A stretch of 64,000 nucleotides of DNA, taken from NCBI GenBank assembly GCA_022486815.1, contig JAKVJW010000001.1, positions 62,001-126,000 on the forward strand, in the 5' to 3' direction. Shown piece by piece: positions 26,892 to 35,192 of this stretch (within the stretch, counting starts at the first letter, position 1; each line of letters begins with the position of its first letter). Source of the stretch: Prevotella sp. (GTDB lineage: Bacteria > Bacteroidota > Bacteroidia > Bacteroidales > Bacteroidaceae). The notes under the pieces are model-generated. The model had not been told where the DNA came from. It saw only the letters and a list, made by a program, of their open reading frames with translations, and did not search any database. The position numbers and the translations under genes are program-made.

Positions 26892-27089
26892 TCAGGGATG
26901 GGATAATATAGCCTCTGGTTTGTCTATAAAGTAGGCATATAAAGCGAAAGCTATAATAACTATAGTAATAAACAAGAATAAACGAGAAATCCATTTCTTC
27001 ATAATTTCTTGTTTTTTATGTTGTCTTTCACTTTTGTGAAATGCTTCTCTCGCATCAATTGGTTCTGGATGTTTTGATCTTAACTTCAT
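26892..27089 (-). CDS. Small single-pass membrane protein, hypothetical
   Basis: A 65-residue reading frame with a charged N-terminal half rich in Lys, Glu and His and one strong membrane helix near residues 33-53 (WISRLFLFITIVIIAFALYA). It lies between two convergent or tandem glycan genes and has no antisense competitor. I do not recognise a family. The helix, the compact charge pattern and the tight spacing (55 bases from the next leftward gene start) make a real gene likely but not certain. Confidence 0.5.
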   Translation of the reverse strand: MKLRSKHPEPIDAREAFHKSERQHKKQEIMKKWISRLFLFITIVIIAFALYAYFIDKPEAILSHP

Positions 27090-27144
27090 GATTCTTATAT
27101 CAATAAATATCTAATAATCCGTTTTATTCTAAATGATTCTAATA

Positions 27145-27933
27145 TTATAGATATTGATCTATACCTTTTGGTGCTCTTATTATTCCTAGAGCATTATTTG
27201 AATCAAATATTTTCTGGTTGGCACTCATATCCCTTTTCGATTTTGTTGCTGAATGTTCTAAGTGATATTCGATAGCCTTGAATTTGACGAGTCGTTTCTT
27301 TATACCAAGTCGGCGAAGACGGGCGGGCAGATCAATATCCTCAAATCCATAGCCTATGATCCGTTCGTCGTATCCATTGACAGCATAAATATCCTCTTTC
27401 CAGAATGCCATATTGCATCCACGTTCTTTCTTGTTTTTTTTGTATTTATGAAAAAGAATAGTGAGTAATGGGCAACGGAAAACATTAAATTTGCGACGTA
27501 CTCCTTTTGTAAAGAAGGAGAAATGGTAATCTTTTTCCTTTAACAACTTATCTGTCATTTTTTGAGATAATTTGCCTCTGCTGCCATGTATATAATATCC
27601 TTTATGAGCTTCAGATATATGGTCTGCAATGAAATGTTTCTCTAATATAATATCACCGTCAATTTGTATGATATAGTCACTTTCACAAGCAGCAAAGGCT
27701 TTATTCATAATTGATGTTTTTTGAAAACCTTTGTCTTCTTGCCATATATGTTTAAGCTGGAATGGCAAATGCGGCTTGATCTGTCTTAGCATTTCTGTTG
27801 TATCCTGTCGAGATCCGTCATCAGCGACGACAACTTCATAAGGTAATGTCGTCTGTCTGGAAACGCTTATTAGACTTAAATATAAGGCTTCCTTCCAGTT
27901 ATAAGTTGAAATGACAAGACTGACTTTTATCAT
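27145..27933 (-). CDS. Glycosyltransferase family 2
   Basis: A 262-residue GT-A enzyme. The opening KVSLVISTYNWKEALYLSL, the VVADDGSRQDT nucleotide-binding motif and the metal-binding IQIDGDIILEK (D-x-D type) are clear, as is the later GFEDIDLPARLRRLG. It would transfer a sugar to a surface glycan on the cytoplasmic face of the membrane. It is 79 bases downstream of another GT2 on the same strand, so the two may be cotranscribed. Confidence 0.9.
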   Translation of the reverse strand: MIKVSLVISTYNWKEALYLSLISVSRQTTLPYEVVVADDGSRQDTTEMLRQIKPHLPFQLKHIWQEDKGFQKTSIMNKAFAACESDYIIQIDGDIILEKHFIADHISEAHKGYYIHGSRGKLSQKMTDKLLKEKDYHFSFFTKGVRRKFNVFRCPLLTILFHKYKKNKKERGCNMAFWKEDIYAVNGYDERIIGYGFEDIDLPARLRRLGIKKRLVKFKAIEYHLEHSATKSKRDMSANQKIFDSNNALGIIRAPKGIDQYL

Positions 27934-28012
27934 TGCGTTTATTATCTTAATAGAAGTAAATATTTCATGTTAATCAATTACATTCATTTTTAAGTAAAAA
28001 AGGATGGTCTTC

Positions 28013-28978
28013 CTATGTCTTACTTCTTCGTAATGATTGATGTATATATTCTTGAATATTTTTCTGTGTAAAGAAAAAATAATAGATACCTAATCGCTCT
28101 GTAAAAGTACATTTTTGTGCCATTTGATGGAAAAGTCTCATAAGATCCGTTCTGTAATTGATCTCACTTTTTCGATAAGTACGCCTCAAGAAGTGAAGTA
28201 TGAGTTGATGCTGTGCTCTTTTACAAAACGGATCAATGCTTTGAATTAAATGATTGATGATAATCAGCCATGAATGTGAATCAAATCCAAGATGCATGAT
28301 TGAATCTGGATTATCACTATTGTAGATATACGTCTTATCAAAACAAAAAGCAATGGAAGATATATATTTAGCCATATCATAATTCCAAACGATATCTTCG
28401 TATAGGATATCTTTGATGAAATATAATTGATGTTTATGTATCAGGTCCAGTCGTACTAACTTGTTCCATGGCGTAAACGGAATGGGCTTTCGATGCAACA
28501 TTGTTCTTTTTATCCATTTCCTATTACAAGAATAGTCTGGTAAATGTTTCTTGTTATATACATCATGTTGTGCCCATCCTGTTGCTCTACCTTGTATAAT
28601 GTCTGTAAAGGGATATTTTTTAAGAACAGATACAAGTTTTTCTATGCAAGTAGGAATAATATAGTCATCACTGTCTAAGAAATACACATAATCACCTGTT
28701 GCTAATTTAAGACCATAATTGCGGGCGGAACTTACTCCTTTATTATTTTGTGAATAAAAAGAAATGCGAGAGTCCTTTTTTGCAATTTCCTGACAGATAT
28801 TGACACTCTGATCTTGTGAACCATCATTGATAATGATAATTTCTAAATTCTGATAGATTTGATTCTGGACAGATAATAGACACCTCTTTATGTATTTTTC
28901 TGCATTGTAGACGGGTATAATGATACTTATTAAGAGCTTATCTGCCGTATCTTTTTCCAAACTTTTATAGAGATTCAT
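28013..28978 (-). CDS. Glycosyltransferase family 2
   Basis: A 321-residue GT-A enzyme with ISIIIPVYNAEKYIKRCLLS at the N-terminus, IIINDGSQDQS and the metal-binding YFLDSDDYI. The C-terminal third, with many aromatic and basic residues, is probably the acceptor domain. It resembles capsule and LPS glycosyltransferases of the EpsJ/WbbG sort, with unknown sugar. A -7 box (CAAAGTTA on the plus strand, 29031-29038) lies 52 bases upstream of its ATG and probably starts the leftward transcript that includes the next two genes. Confidence 0.9.
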   Translation of the reverse strand: MNLYKSLEKDTADKLLISIIIPVYNAEKYIKRCLLSVQNQIYQNLEIIIINDGSQDQSVNICQEIAKKDSRISFYSQNNKGVSSARNYGLKLATGDYVYFLDSDDYIIPTCIEKLVSVLKKYPFTDIIQGRATGWAQHDVYNKKHLPDYSCNRKWIKRTMLHRKPIPFTPWNKLVRLDLIHKHQLYFIKDILYEDIVWNYDMAKYISSIAFCFDKTYIYNSDNPDSIMHLGFDSHSWLIIINHLIQSIDPFCKRAQHQLILHFLRRTYRKSEINYRTDLMRLFHQMAQKCTFTERLGIYYFFFTQKNIQEYIHQSLRRSKT

Positions 28979-29030
28979 GAATTTTTATCTGAATTTTAAT
29001 TATTAATTAAACCGATTCTTGTTTAAACTA

Positions 29031-29038
29031 CAAAGTTA
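29031..29038 (-). promoter_or_regulatory. Promoter -7 box TAACTTTG, leftward
   Basis: Perfect TAnnTTTG box on the minus strand, 52 bases ahead of the GT2 start at 28978. No convincing upstream TTTG at 19-21 bases. Confidence 0.45.
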
Positions 29039-29277
29039 CTGATATTTATAGTCAAAAACGAAGAAGTCTGTTTTTCTGCAAAGATAAATGTTTGCAGAAT
29101 ATTTTCTCGTAACCTTGTCGGACCTTGTTTGATATTGACAAAATGTCTCAGAATGGTACGGAGTAAAGTATAATTTATTATACATTTTCTGTATTATAAA
29201 TGCATGAGAGTATTTAATCTTGCCTGTAAATTAAATTTTTATATGATTTAGAGAGATTTAAAGTAAGTATATGGAGG

Positions 29278-30201
29278 TTATTTACTTTTATGGTTGATTC
29301 TGATTTTATACATGAAATTTATATCTTTTCCTTTTCCTATTATAATGAATAGAACTGCTATAAGAACCAATATAATGCCGGAAATGATTCTTATATTAAG
29401 GACTTCATTAAATACAAAGCAACCGATAATGAGAGCAGTAATAGGTTCCAATGCTCCGAGGATAGCGGTAGGAGTAGGGCCAATATATTTGATTGCCATG
29501 GTCAGGAAAATAAGAGAAATAACGGTTGGGAAGAGCCCTAATCCAATGGCATCTATCCAAAGACTCGGTGTGGGGATAGGCTGTAATCGTGTACAGCCAT
29601 GAAGAGCTATGATGTAAAGGAACGATCCGAAGAGAATAGCATAAAAATTGAGTTTGATATTTGATAATCTTTTCAAGGAGGACCGATCACAACCTACAAT
29701 ATAAAAAGCATAGGTGACTGCTGAAAGAAGCGCAAGGCAAAATCCTTTAATGTTAAGCACTTCTCCTGTTGAAGTTCTTCCGGTTAGAAAAATACCCAGT
29801 ACTGCAAGACTGATAGATAAGATCGTAGTAAAGGAAAGTTGCTCATGGAAGAAAACGGTCATGATAACAGCTGTCAATATAGGGTAAACAAAAAGAATGG
29901 TTGAGGCTATACCTACATCCATGTAGTTGTAACTTGAAAAAAGGAATATTGACGATAGGCTGAAAAGGAATCCCATGACAATTAGCCAGATCAAATCATG
30001 ATGTTGAAGTTTGAAAGATTGACGTCGGAATACCATTAGTAATGCCATTAGCACAGAGGCAATAGCGTAACGGTAAAATAGTACGGAGTCCACTTTCATC
30101 CCTGATTTGTATAGAGGTATAGCGAATAATGGATTTGTCCCATAACTTATAGCAGATATTGCACCAAGAATATATCCTTTGGCCTGATTCCTGATTTTCA
30201 T
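29278..30201 (-). CDS. DMT-superfamily (EamA) transporter
   Basis: About 307 residues with ten hydrophobic segments arranged as two EamA repeats (about residues 5-135 and 150-285), the layout of drug/metabolite exporters. The phrase YGTNPLFAIPLYKSG and the repeat starts with Gly/Ala-rich helices are typical. The substrate is unknown. The frame is open to an ATG at 30240, but a full promoter (TTTG-N19-TAATTTTG, minus strand) lies between that codon and 30201, so 30201 is the start and the message would be almost leaderless. It is separated from the GT2 genes and is likely its own unit. Confidence 0.87.
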   Translation of the reverse strand: MKIRNQAKGYILGAISAISYGTNPLFAIPLYKSGMKVDSVLFYRYAIASVLMALLMVFRRQSFKLQHHDLIWLIVMGFLFSLSSIFLFSSYNYMDVGIASTILFVYPILTAVIMTVFFHEQLSFTTILSISLAVLGIFLTGRTSTGEVLNIKGFCLALLSAVTYAFYIVGCDRSSLKRLSNIKLNFYAILFGSFLYIIALHGCTRLQPIPTPSLWIDAIGLGLFPTVISLIFLTMAIKYIGPTPTAILGALEPITALIIGCFVFNEVLNIRIISGIILVLIAVLFIIIGKGKDINFMYKIRINHKSK

Positions 30202-30210
30202 TTTTAGATG

Positions 30211-30241
30211 CAAAATTACATCATTTCTTGTAAGAAGCAAA
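30211..30241 (-). promoter_or_regulatory. Promoter of the DMT transporter, abutting its ATG
   Basis: On the minus strand TTTG (30241-30238), exactly 19 bases, TAATTTTG (30218-30211): a complete consensus match. The ATG at 30201 follows after 9 bases, so almost no leader is possible. Confidence 0.75.
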
Positions 30242-30371
30242 AGAAAATAGAATTCTTATTCCTGTAAAAACTTTTATCAAAGCATGATGTTAGGATTATT
30301 ATTTTGGTGGATAATGTTTTTAATCCCCATATCAGAAGACAGTTGCAGGAGAGAATGTCAGGATAAAACGC

Positions 30372-30379
30372 TAATTTTG
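30372..30379 (+). promoter_or_regulatory. Promoter -7 box of the recombinase gene
   Basis: TAATTTTG, 31 bases ahead of the recombinase ATG. The upstream element is not well placed (TTG at 30343-30345). Confidence 0.45.
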
Positions 30380-30410
30380 TGGCCATATAAATTCATTAAA
30401 GTGTTATTCT

Positions 30411-31400
30411 ATGAAATCGATCATGACATTTTCTTCTTTTACAGCCCTGTGCGTCAGTAGATCAGAGCAAAACGGTCGTTATGCTACGGGGCGTCTCTAT
30501 AAGAATGCCCTTCACTCCTATGCGCTCTTCCTTGGAAGGCCCTCGGTAGCCTTTACGGACATTAGCCGAGACAACCTTAAATCTTATCAACAGTGGCTGA
30601 CCGACAGGGGGAAGTCTCTGAATACGGTTTCCACCTATCTTCGCATGCTCAGGAGCATCTACAACAAGGGAGTTGACCATGGCTATGCGCGTTATATCAG
30701 ACGATTGTTCCACGATGTATACACGGGTATAGATATTAGGCATAAGAAAACTCTGTGCAGAAAGGATTTGCGGACCCTGCTGTTTAAGGATCCGGGCTCA
30801 AAAGTTCTTCGCCGGACTCAGTATACTGCCCGTCTCTGCTATCAGCTTTGCGGAATGCCCTTCGTAGATCTTACCCATATCAGAAAGTCGGACATTAAGG
30901 GTGATACCTTGGAGTATCACAGGATGAAGACGGGCACGACAGTAAGGGTACAGCTCCTCAAGCCCGCCTTGCAGAGTATATCTTGGCTGAGGATGAATGC
31001 CGTCGGAGCAGACGCTGGGAAAAGTCCCGGTCTGTTGCAGTTCAATTGTGAACATAGTTTTCGGAGCAATGAAGGATATATGGAGTACCAGGGGGCGTTG
31101 CGCCGTTTCAACACTCATCTCAAACAGTTGGGGAGGAAACTAGGGATAAAAGATAATCTTTCATCCTATACGCTTCGCCACTCTTGGGCTACGACAGCCA
31201 AATACATTGGTGCCCCGGTAGAGATGATCAGCGAACTGTTGGGGCATAAGTCAGTCAAGACTACACAGATTTATCTTTCCGCCTTTGACGATAACAAACT
31301 GGCAGAGGTAAATCGTCGGGTGTATAAATATGTCCGAAAGGAAAGACAAAGAAGTAATGTGAAAAAATCTGTTACTTTTCAAGTAACACGCATATATTAA
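30411..31400 (+). CDS. Tyrosine-type site-specific recombinase beside an invertible segment
   Basis: A 329-residue integrase/invertase-family protein with an N-terminal SAM-like core-binding domain (about 1-105) and a C-terminal catalytic domain. Visible catalytic elements: Lys173 in HRMKTGT, Arg256 in SSYTLRHSWA (with Tyr253 at the usual His position, common in Bacteroidetes), His279 in LLGHKSVKTTQIY and the nucleophile Tyr288. The first catalytic Arg, which I expect in RGMxFVD, is Cys147 (LCGMPFVDL). The coding region is near 50% GC, higher than its neighbours, suggesting transfer. Its last codons contain the left inverted repeat of the segment it probably inverts, and susC lies downstream. 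The closest functional model is the Bacteroides Tsr/Mpi type invertases. Confidence 0.88.
   Translation: MKSIMTFSSFTALCVSRSEQNGRYATGRLYKNALHSYALFLGRPSVAFTDISRDNLKSYQQWLTDRGKSLNTVSTYLRMLRSIYNKGVDHGYARYIRRLFHDVYTGIDIRHKKTLCRKDLRTLLFKDPGSKVLRRTQYTARLCYQLCGMPFVDLTHIRKSDIKGDTLEYHRMKTGTTVRVQLLKPALQSISWLRMNAVGADAGKSPGLLQFNCEHSFRSNEGYMEYQGALRRFNTHLKQLGRKLGIKDNLSSYTLRHSWATTAKYIGAPVEMISELLGHKSVKTTQIYLSAFDDNKLAEVNRRVYKYVRKERQRSNVKKSVTFQVTRIY
31372..31388 (+). repeat. Left inverted repeat of the invertible segment
   Basis: TTACTTTTCAAGTAACA is the exact reverse complement of 31619-31635. With one more base it reads GTTAC-N7-GTAAC (31371-31387), itself nearly palindromic. It lies within the recombinase codons 321-326, 12 bases before its stop codon ends. 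Confidence 0.88.
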
Positions 31401-31403
31401 ACA

Positions 31404-31411
31404 CAAAGTTA
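31404..31411 (-). promoter_or_regulatory. -7 box TAACTTTG inside the invertible segment (currently leftward)
   Basis: Plus-strand CAAAGTTA is the minus-strand TAACTTTG, a perfect box. The upstream element is weak (AAAG at the expected place). It lies 15 bases inside the left repeat, a typical position for a switchable promoter. Confidence 0.55.
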
Positions 31412-31618
31412 ACTGATATTTTTAAAAGAGCTTTAATGTTTGGATATTTTAACTTAAAAATAACATAAAGAATACAACAGTTACATGAACAAAAGACTGG
31501 CGTGTCAAGAATGTTCATGTACTAATGCAACAAATACTTCTATTATATTTATATTTTTATATTCTGTTTTCTTTTTTTGAAGTAGGGGAGAAAATAGCAT
31601 TTAGTCAGAATTTTAATC

Positions 31619-31635
31619 TGTTACTTGAAAAGTAA
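31619..31635 (-). repeat. Right inverted repeat of the invertible segment
   Basis: TGTTACTTGAAAAGTAA, exact reverse complement of 31372-31388. It lies 285 bases ahead of the preferred susC ATG. Because each repeat is almost palindromic the pair also shares AATCTGTTACTT in direct orientation. Confidence 0.88.
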
Positions 31636-31919
31636 TTTGCTTTGAGATTTCTCGCAGATGCCATCATTAAAATGGCTGTAAAAAAGAAAGGAGGAATGTT
31701 GAATAACAGATAATGTCGACTTTTATACCATGAGTAGAGTATTAAGGAATAATACCCTGAATCTGAAGAGTAATGCTATGAGTCTCATTTTGAAAAGTTC
31801 AGAATCTTTGATTTGGATTCTGTAACTTGTTCATTCTAATATGTCATTTGTACAAAAATGACTTTTGTAAAATATGACAAATAAGGGTGCCTTATTTAAT
31901 ACAAATTAAAATAAATAAT
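31636..31919 (+). other. Leader between invertible segment and susC
   Basis: About 280 bases without a gene. I find no complete TTTG/TAnnTTTG promoter here, which supports dependence on the switch. A 7-bp inverted repeat CAGAATC...GATTCTG (31800-31806, 31816-31822) and a TGTCAT/ATGACA-rich stretch near 31842-31880 are the only structured parts seen. Confidence 0.4.
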
Positions 31920-34900
31920 ATGTTCATGAAAAATGCTAAATTAAAGATTCTATTACAAGGATTATTTATCTTTTTAATAGGTTCTGTCGGGTATTGTGAA
32001 GTGAATGCTTCTGAAACTGTCCGAATTGAACAGCAATCAGGAATTGTTAGGGGTGTAGTGGTTGATAAGAATGGAGAACCGGCTATAGGGGCTACGGTGA
32101 AAGTAGCAGGTTCTTCTCAGGGTACCGTGACAGACCTTGATGGAAAATTTTCAGTTGATGTTCCTGCCGGATCCACTCTTTTAATTTCTTATATCGGTTA
32201 CAAAACTCAGGTGGTAAAGGCTGGAAGAGGTCCTCTAAAAGTACAATTAGTTGAGGATAATAAGGTCCTTAATGAAGTTGTGGTAGTAGGTTTTGGAACC
32301 CAGAAGAAAAGTGATTTAACAGGAGCTGTAAGTGTGGTTTCTGGAAAGGATCTGGCAAATGTTCCTGTGACAAATGCTACTCAGGCATTGCAGGGAATGG
32401 TTCCTGGTTTACAAATAACACAAGGAAATGGCAGTCTGGAAGATGTGCCAAGTATTAATGTAAGGGGTACTACGACAATTGGTCAGGGGACAAATGGTTC
32501 TCCTCTTATTTTAATTGATGGAATGGAAGGTGACCTGAATACAATTAATCCTCAGGATATTTCCAGTATATCGGTACTTAAAGATGCTGCAGCATCTTCC
32601 ATCTACGGTTCCCGTGCACCATTTGGAGTTATTTTGATTACTACAAAGAGTGGTAGCAAGAACGGCAAGGTTCAGATCAATTATAATGATAGTTTCCGTT
32701 GGGGACAGCCAATACACATGAAGCACATGATGAACTCTGTTGATTTTGCAAGTTGGATGAATGATGCGTTTACCAATGGGGGAGATGGCATATATTTTTC
32801 GACTGAAAGGATGAAAGATATTTCTGATTATGCTCATGCTACATCTGTTAATCCTGGAACTCGCAAGACTTCAGATGGAAGGACACTTTATGGTATATCT
32901 TCAAACAACGGCTCAACATGGGCTGATGGTTATGCTAATGGTATAGATGATGTAGACTGGTATGATGTGGTTTATAAAAATACCACTTTTTCTCAGTCTC
33001 ATAATTTCAGTGCAAATGGAGGAAGTAATCAATTAAATTTTTATACTTCTTTCAATTACCTTGACCAAGGTGGTCTTATGAATTTGGGAGAGGAAGGATT
33101 GAAACGATATAATGGTACAGTTAAGATTAATACAGTTCTGACGAAGTGGTTGAAAATGAATTATTCCATGCGCTTTGATCGTGAAGATTATAAGCGCCCA
33201 TCTTCATTGACCAGTGGCCTTTACAGTGATATGACGCGTCAGGGTTGGCCGATATTGCCATTGTATGACCGTAATGGCTATTATTATTCTTCTCCTTCTC
33301 CAGCTTTAGGGCTTGCAACTGGTGGAACAGATAAAACACAGACGGATAACATATATCATCAGATAGGGTTTACCATAGAACCAGTTAAAGATTGGATCAC
33401 ACATGTTCTCTTTAACTATCATATTAATTCTCAGAACAGGCATTGGGATAGTCAGCAGACTTATAATCATGATGTGAATGGACAGCCAGTTATATATAAT
33501 ACTGGTTCTAATGTCCATGAAGGTTATTATAAGGAAAATTACTGTAATTTTCAGGCTTATTCGGAATACTCCAAATCTTTTTTTGAAAAACATCATTTCC
33601 ATGTTATGGGAGGCTTTCAGGCAGAGGACTTGAGGCAAACTCAGTTTGGCCTTCAAACTAATGGTATTTTGATACCAGGTAAGCCTGAGATAGATTTAAC
33701 AAGTGGTTTAGGCTATGATGGTTCAGCAATCGTTCCAGCAACAAATGGATCCCGTAATGAATGGACAACAGCCGGATTCTTTGGGCGTTTCAATTATGAT
33801 TATGATAACAAATACCTGTTGGAAGTGAATCTGCGTGATGATGGTACATCTCGTTTTCGGAAGGGGCATCAATGGAAATTGTTCCCTTCGGTTTCCGCAG
33901 GATGGAATATAGCAAAAGAAAAGTTTTTTCATTCCCTTTCTAGCTTTATTGATATCTTGAAATTAAGAGCTTCCTATGGTTCTTTAGGTAATCAGAATAC
34001 GACTAATTGGTATGAAACTTATCAGACAATGACAGTGAAGTCTTCTGCTGGTGATTGGTTGCAGAATGGATTAAAACCTAATATCGCCATTGCTCCTGGA
34101 CTTGTTTCTGAAGCATTAACTTGGGAAACAATTCAAAGTTATGACTTAGGTTTAGACTGGGGACTTTTTAATAATCGTTTGACAGGTTCTTTTGATTATT
34201 ATGTGCGTAATACAAAGAATATGGTGGGGAATGCTCCAGAACTTCCTGCGATTTTGGGGACATCCGTTCCTGTAACGAATAATACAGATTTAAAAACTTT
34301 TGGTTGGGAATTTGTTATTGGATGGAAGGATCATTTGTCAAATGGATTAAATTATAATATCAATTTTAATATATCTGATGCGCGTTCTAAGATTACACGT
34401 TATCCTAATAATCCAACAGAGTCATTGTCTACTTATATCCAGGGACGTTATATTAATGAAATCTGGGGATACAAGACAATCGGGATTGCTAAGACGCAAG
34501 ATGAGATGGATAAGCACTTGGCAACCTTGAAGAACGGAGGACAGAATGCATTGGGAAACAACTGGGGTGCCGGTGACATTATGTATGCAGATCTAAATGG
34601 TGATGGAAAAATATCTTCTGGCTCTAATACATTAAAAGATCATGGAGACTTAAAACTAATAGGAAATAGTACTCCAAGATATTTATTCGGGTTAGATATG
34701 AATGCTAATTGGAAAGGATTCGATTTACGTGTATTTTTACAAGGAATCATGAAGAGAGACTGTTGGGTTGGTGGAACCTATTTGTTTGGTGCTGCTTCAA
34801 ATGGACAATGGTGGTCTACCGGCATTACAAGTGTGAAGGATTACTATCGTGATGCAGATACGTGGTCTGTTAAGAACGGTTATGAAACAGAAAATACTAA

Positions 34901-35192
34901 TGCCTATTTACCTCGTCCTGTTTATAGTGATAAGAATGTACAGACTCAGACACGATACCTGCAGAATGCGGCATATATTCGGTTAAAGAACTTGCAAGTT
35001 GGATATACTGTTCCTCAGATCATTACTTCCCGTTGGGGAATTAGTAATTTAAGAGTCTTTTTTTCAGGAGAAAACCTTCTTACAGGTACAAAATTAGCTA
35101 AACAGTTTGATCCTGAGACAGTTTACTCTTATAATGGAAATGGCTATCCATTATCTAAAACTTATTCTTTTGGACTTAGTCTAACCTTTTAA
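31920..35192 (+). CDS. SusC-family TonB-dependent outer-membrane transporter (PUL 1)
   Basis: About 1090 residues from the preferred ATG (an in-frame ATG also exists at 31887). After a signal peptide comes a carboxypeptidase-like regulatory domain (VRGVVVDKNGEPAIGATVKV, about residues 38-120), the TonB-linked plug beginning NEVVVVGFGTQKKSDLTGAV, and a long beta-barrel ending in an aromatic LSLTF. It imports oligosaccharides with the SusD lipoprotein encoded directly after it, the genes overlapping by one base. No STN domain is present, so direct FecR/sigma signalling is not expected. No other regulator gene flanks it, so the upstream invertible segment is the only visible control. Confidence 0.95.
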   Translation: MFMKNAKLKILLQGLFIFLIGSVGYCEVNASETVRIEQQSGIVRGVVVDKNGEPAIGATVKVAGSSQGTVTDLDGKFSVDVPAGSTLLISYIGYKTQVVKAGRGPLKVQLVEDNKVLNEVVVVGFGTQKKSDLTGAVSVVSGKDLANVPVTNATQALQGMVPGLQITQGNGSLEDVPSINVRGTTTIGQGTNGSPLILIDGMEGDLNTINPQDISSISVLKDAAASSIYGSRAPFGVILITTKSGSKNGKVQINYNDSFRWGQPIHMKHMMNSVDFASWMNDAFTNGGDGIYFSTERMKDISDYAHATSVNPGTRKTSDGRTLYGISSNNGSTWADGYANGIDDVDWYDVVYKNTTFSQSHNFSANGGSNQLNFYTSFNYLDQGGLMNLGEEGLKRYNGTVKINTVLTKWLKMNYSMRFDREDYKRPSSLTSGLYSDMTRQGWPILPLYDRNGYYYSSPSPALGLATGGTDKTQTDNIYHQIGFTIEPVKDWITHVLFNYHINSQNRHWDSQQTYNHDVNGQPVIYNTGSNVHEGYYKENYCNFQAYSEYSKSFFEKHHFHVMGGFQAEDLRQTQFGLQTNGILIPGKPEIDLTSGLGYDGSAIVPATNGSRNEWTTAGFFGRFNYDYDNKYLLEVNLRDDGTSRFRKGHQWKLFPSVSAGWNIAKEKFFHSLSSFIDILKLRASYGSLGNQNTTNWYETYQTMTVKSSAGDWLQNGLKPNIAIAPGLVSEALTWETIQSYDLGLDWGLFNNRLTGSFDYYVRNTKNMVGNAPELPAILGTSVPVTNNTDLKTFGWEFVIGWKDHLSNGLNYNINFNISDARSKITRYPNNPTESLSTYIQGRYINEIWGYKTIGIAKTQDEMDKHLATLKNGGQNALGNNWGAGDIMYADLNGDGKISSGSNTLKDHGDLKLIGNSTPRYLFGLDMNANWKGFDLRVFLQGIMKRDCWVGGTYLFGAASNGQWWSTGITSVKDYYRDADTWSVKNGYETENTNAYLPRPVYSDKNVQTQTRYLQNAAYIRLKNLQVGYTVPQIITSRWGISNLRVFFSGENLLTGTKLAKQFDPETVYSYNGNGYPLSKTYSFGLSLTF

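Larger units (their letters stand above)
31372..31635. other. Putative invertible promoter segment (264 bp) upstream of susC
   Basis: Bounded by perfect 17-bp inverted repeats and adjacent to a tyrosine recombinase gene, with a SusC gene downstream. The only full TAnnTTTG box I find inside is on the minus strand at 31404-31411, near the left repeat and pointing at the recombinase. After inversion it would sit at about 31596-31603, pointing at susC. The present state is therefore read as OFF. The segment holds no coding sequence apart from the last codons of the recombinase. A 9-bp inverted repeat (TACATGAAC at 31482-31490, GTTCATGTA at 31513-31521) is a possible operator or hairpin. Promoter inversion controls many Bacteroides SusC/SusD and capsule loci; its use here is inferred from layout. 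Confidence 0.78.

Noticed and set aside
31366..31636. The two 17-bp elements read as direct repeats (excision sites)
   Set aside because: They share AATCTGTTACTT directly, but the centre differs (TTC versus GAA), whereas the inverted pairing is perfect over 17 bases. Inversion is therefore the better model.
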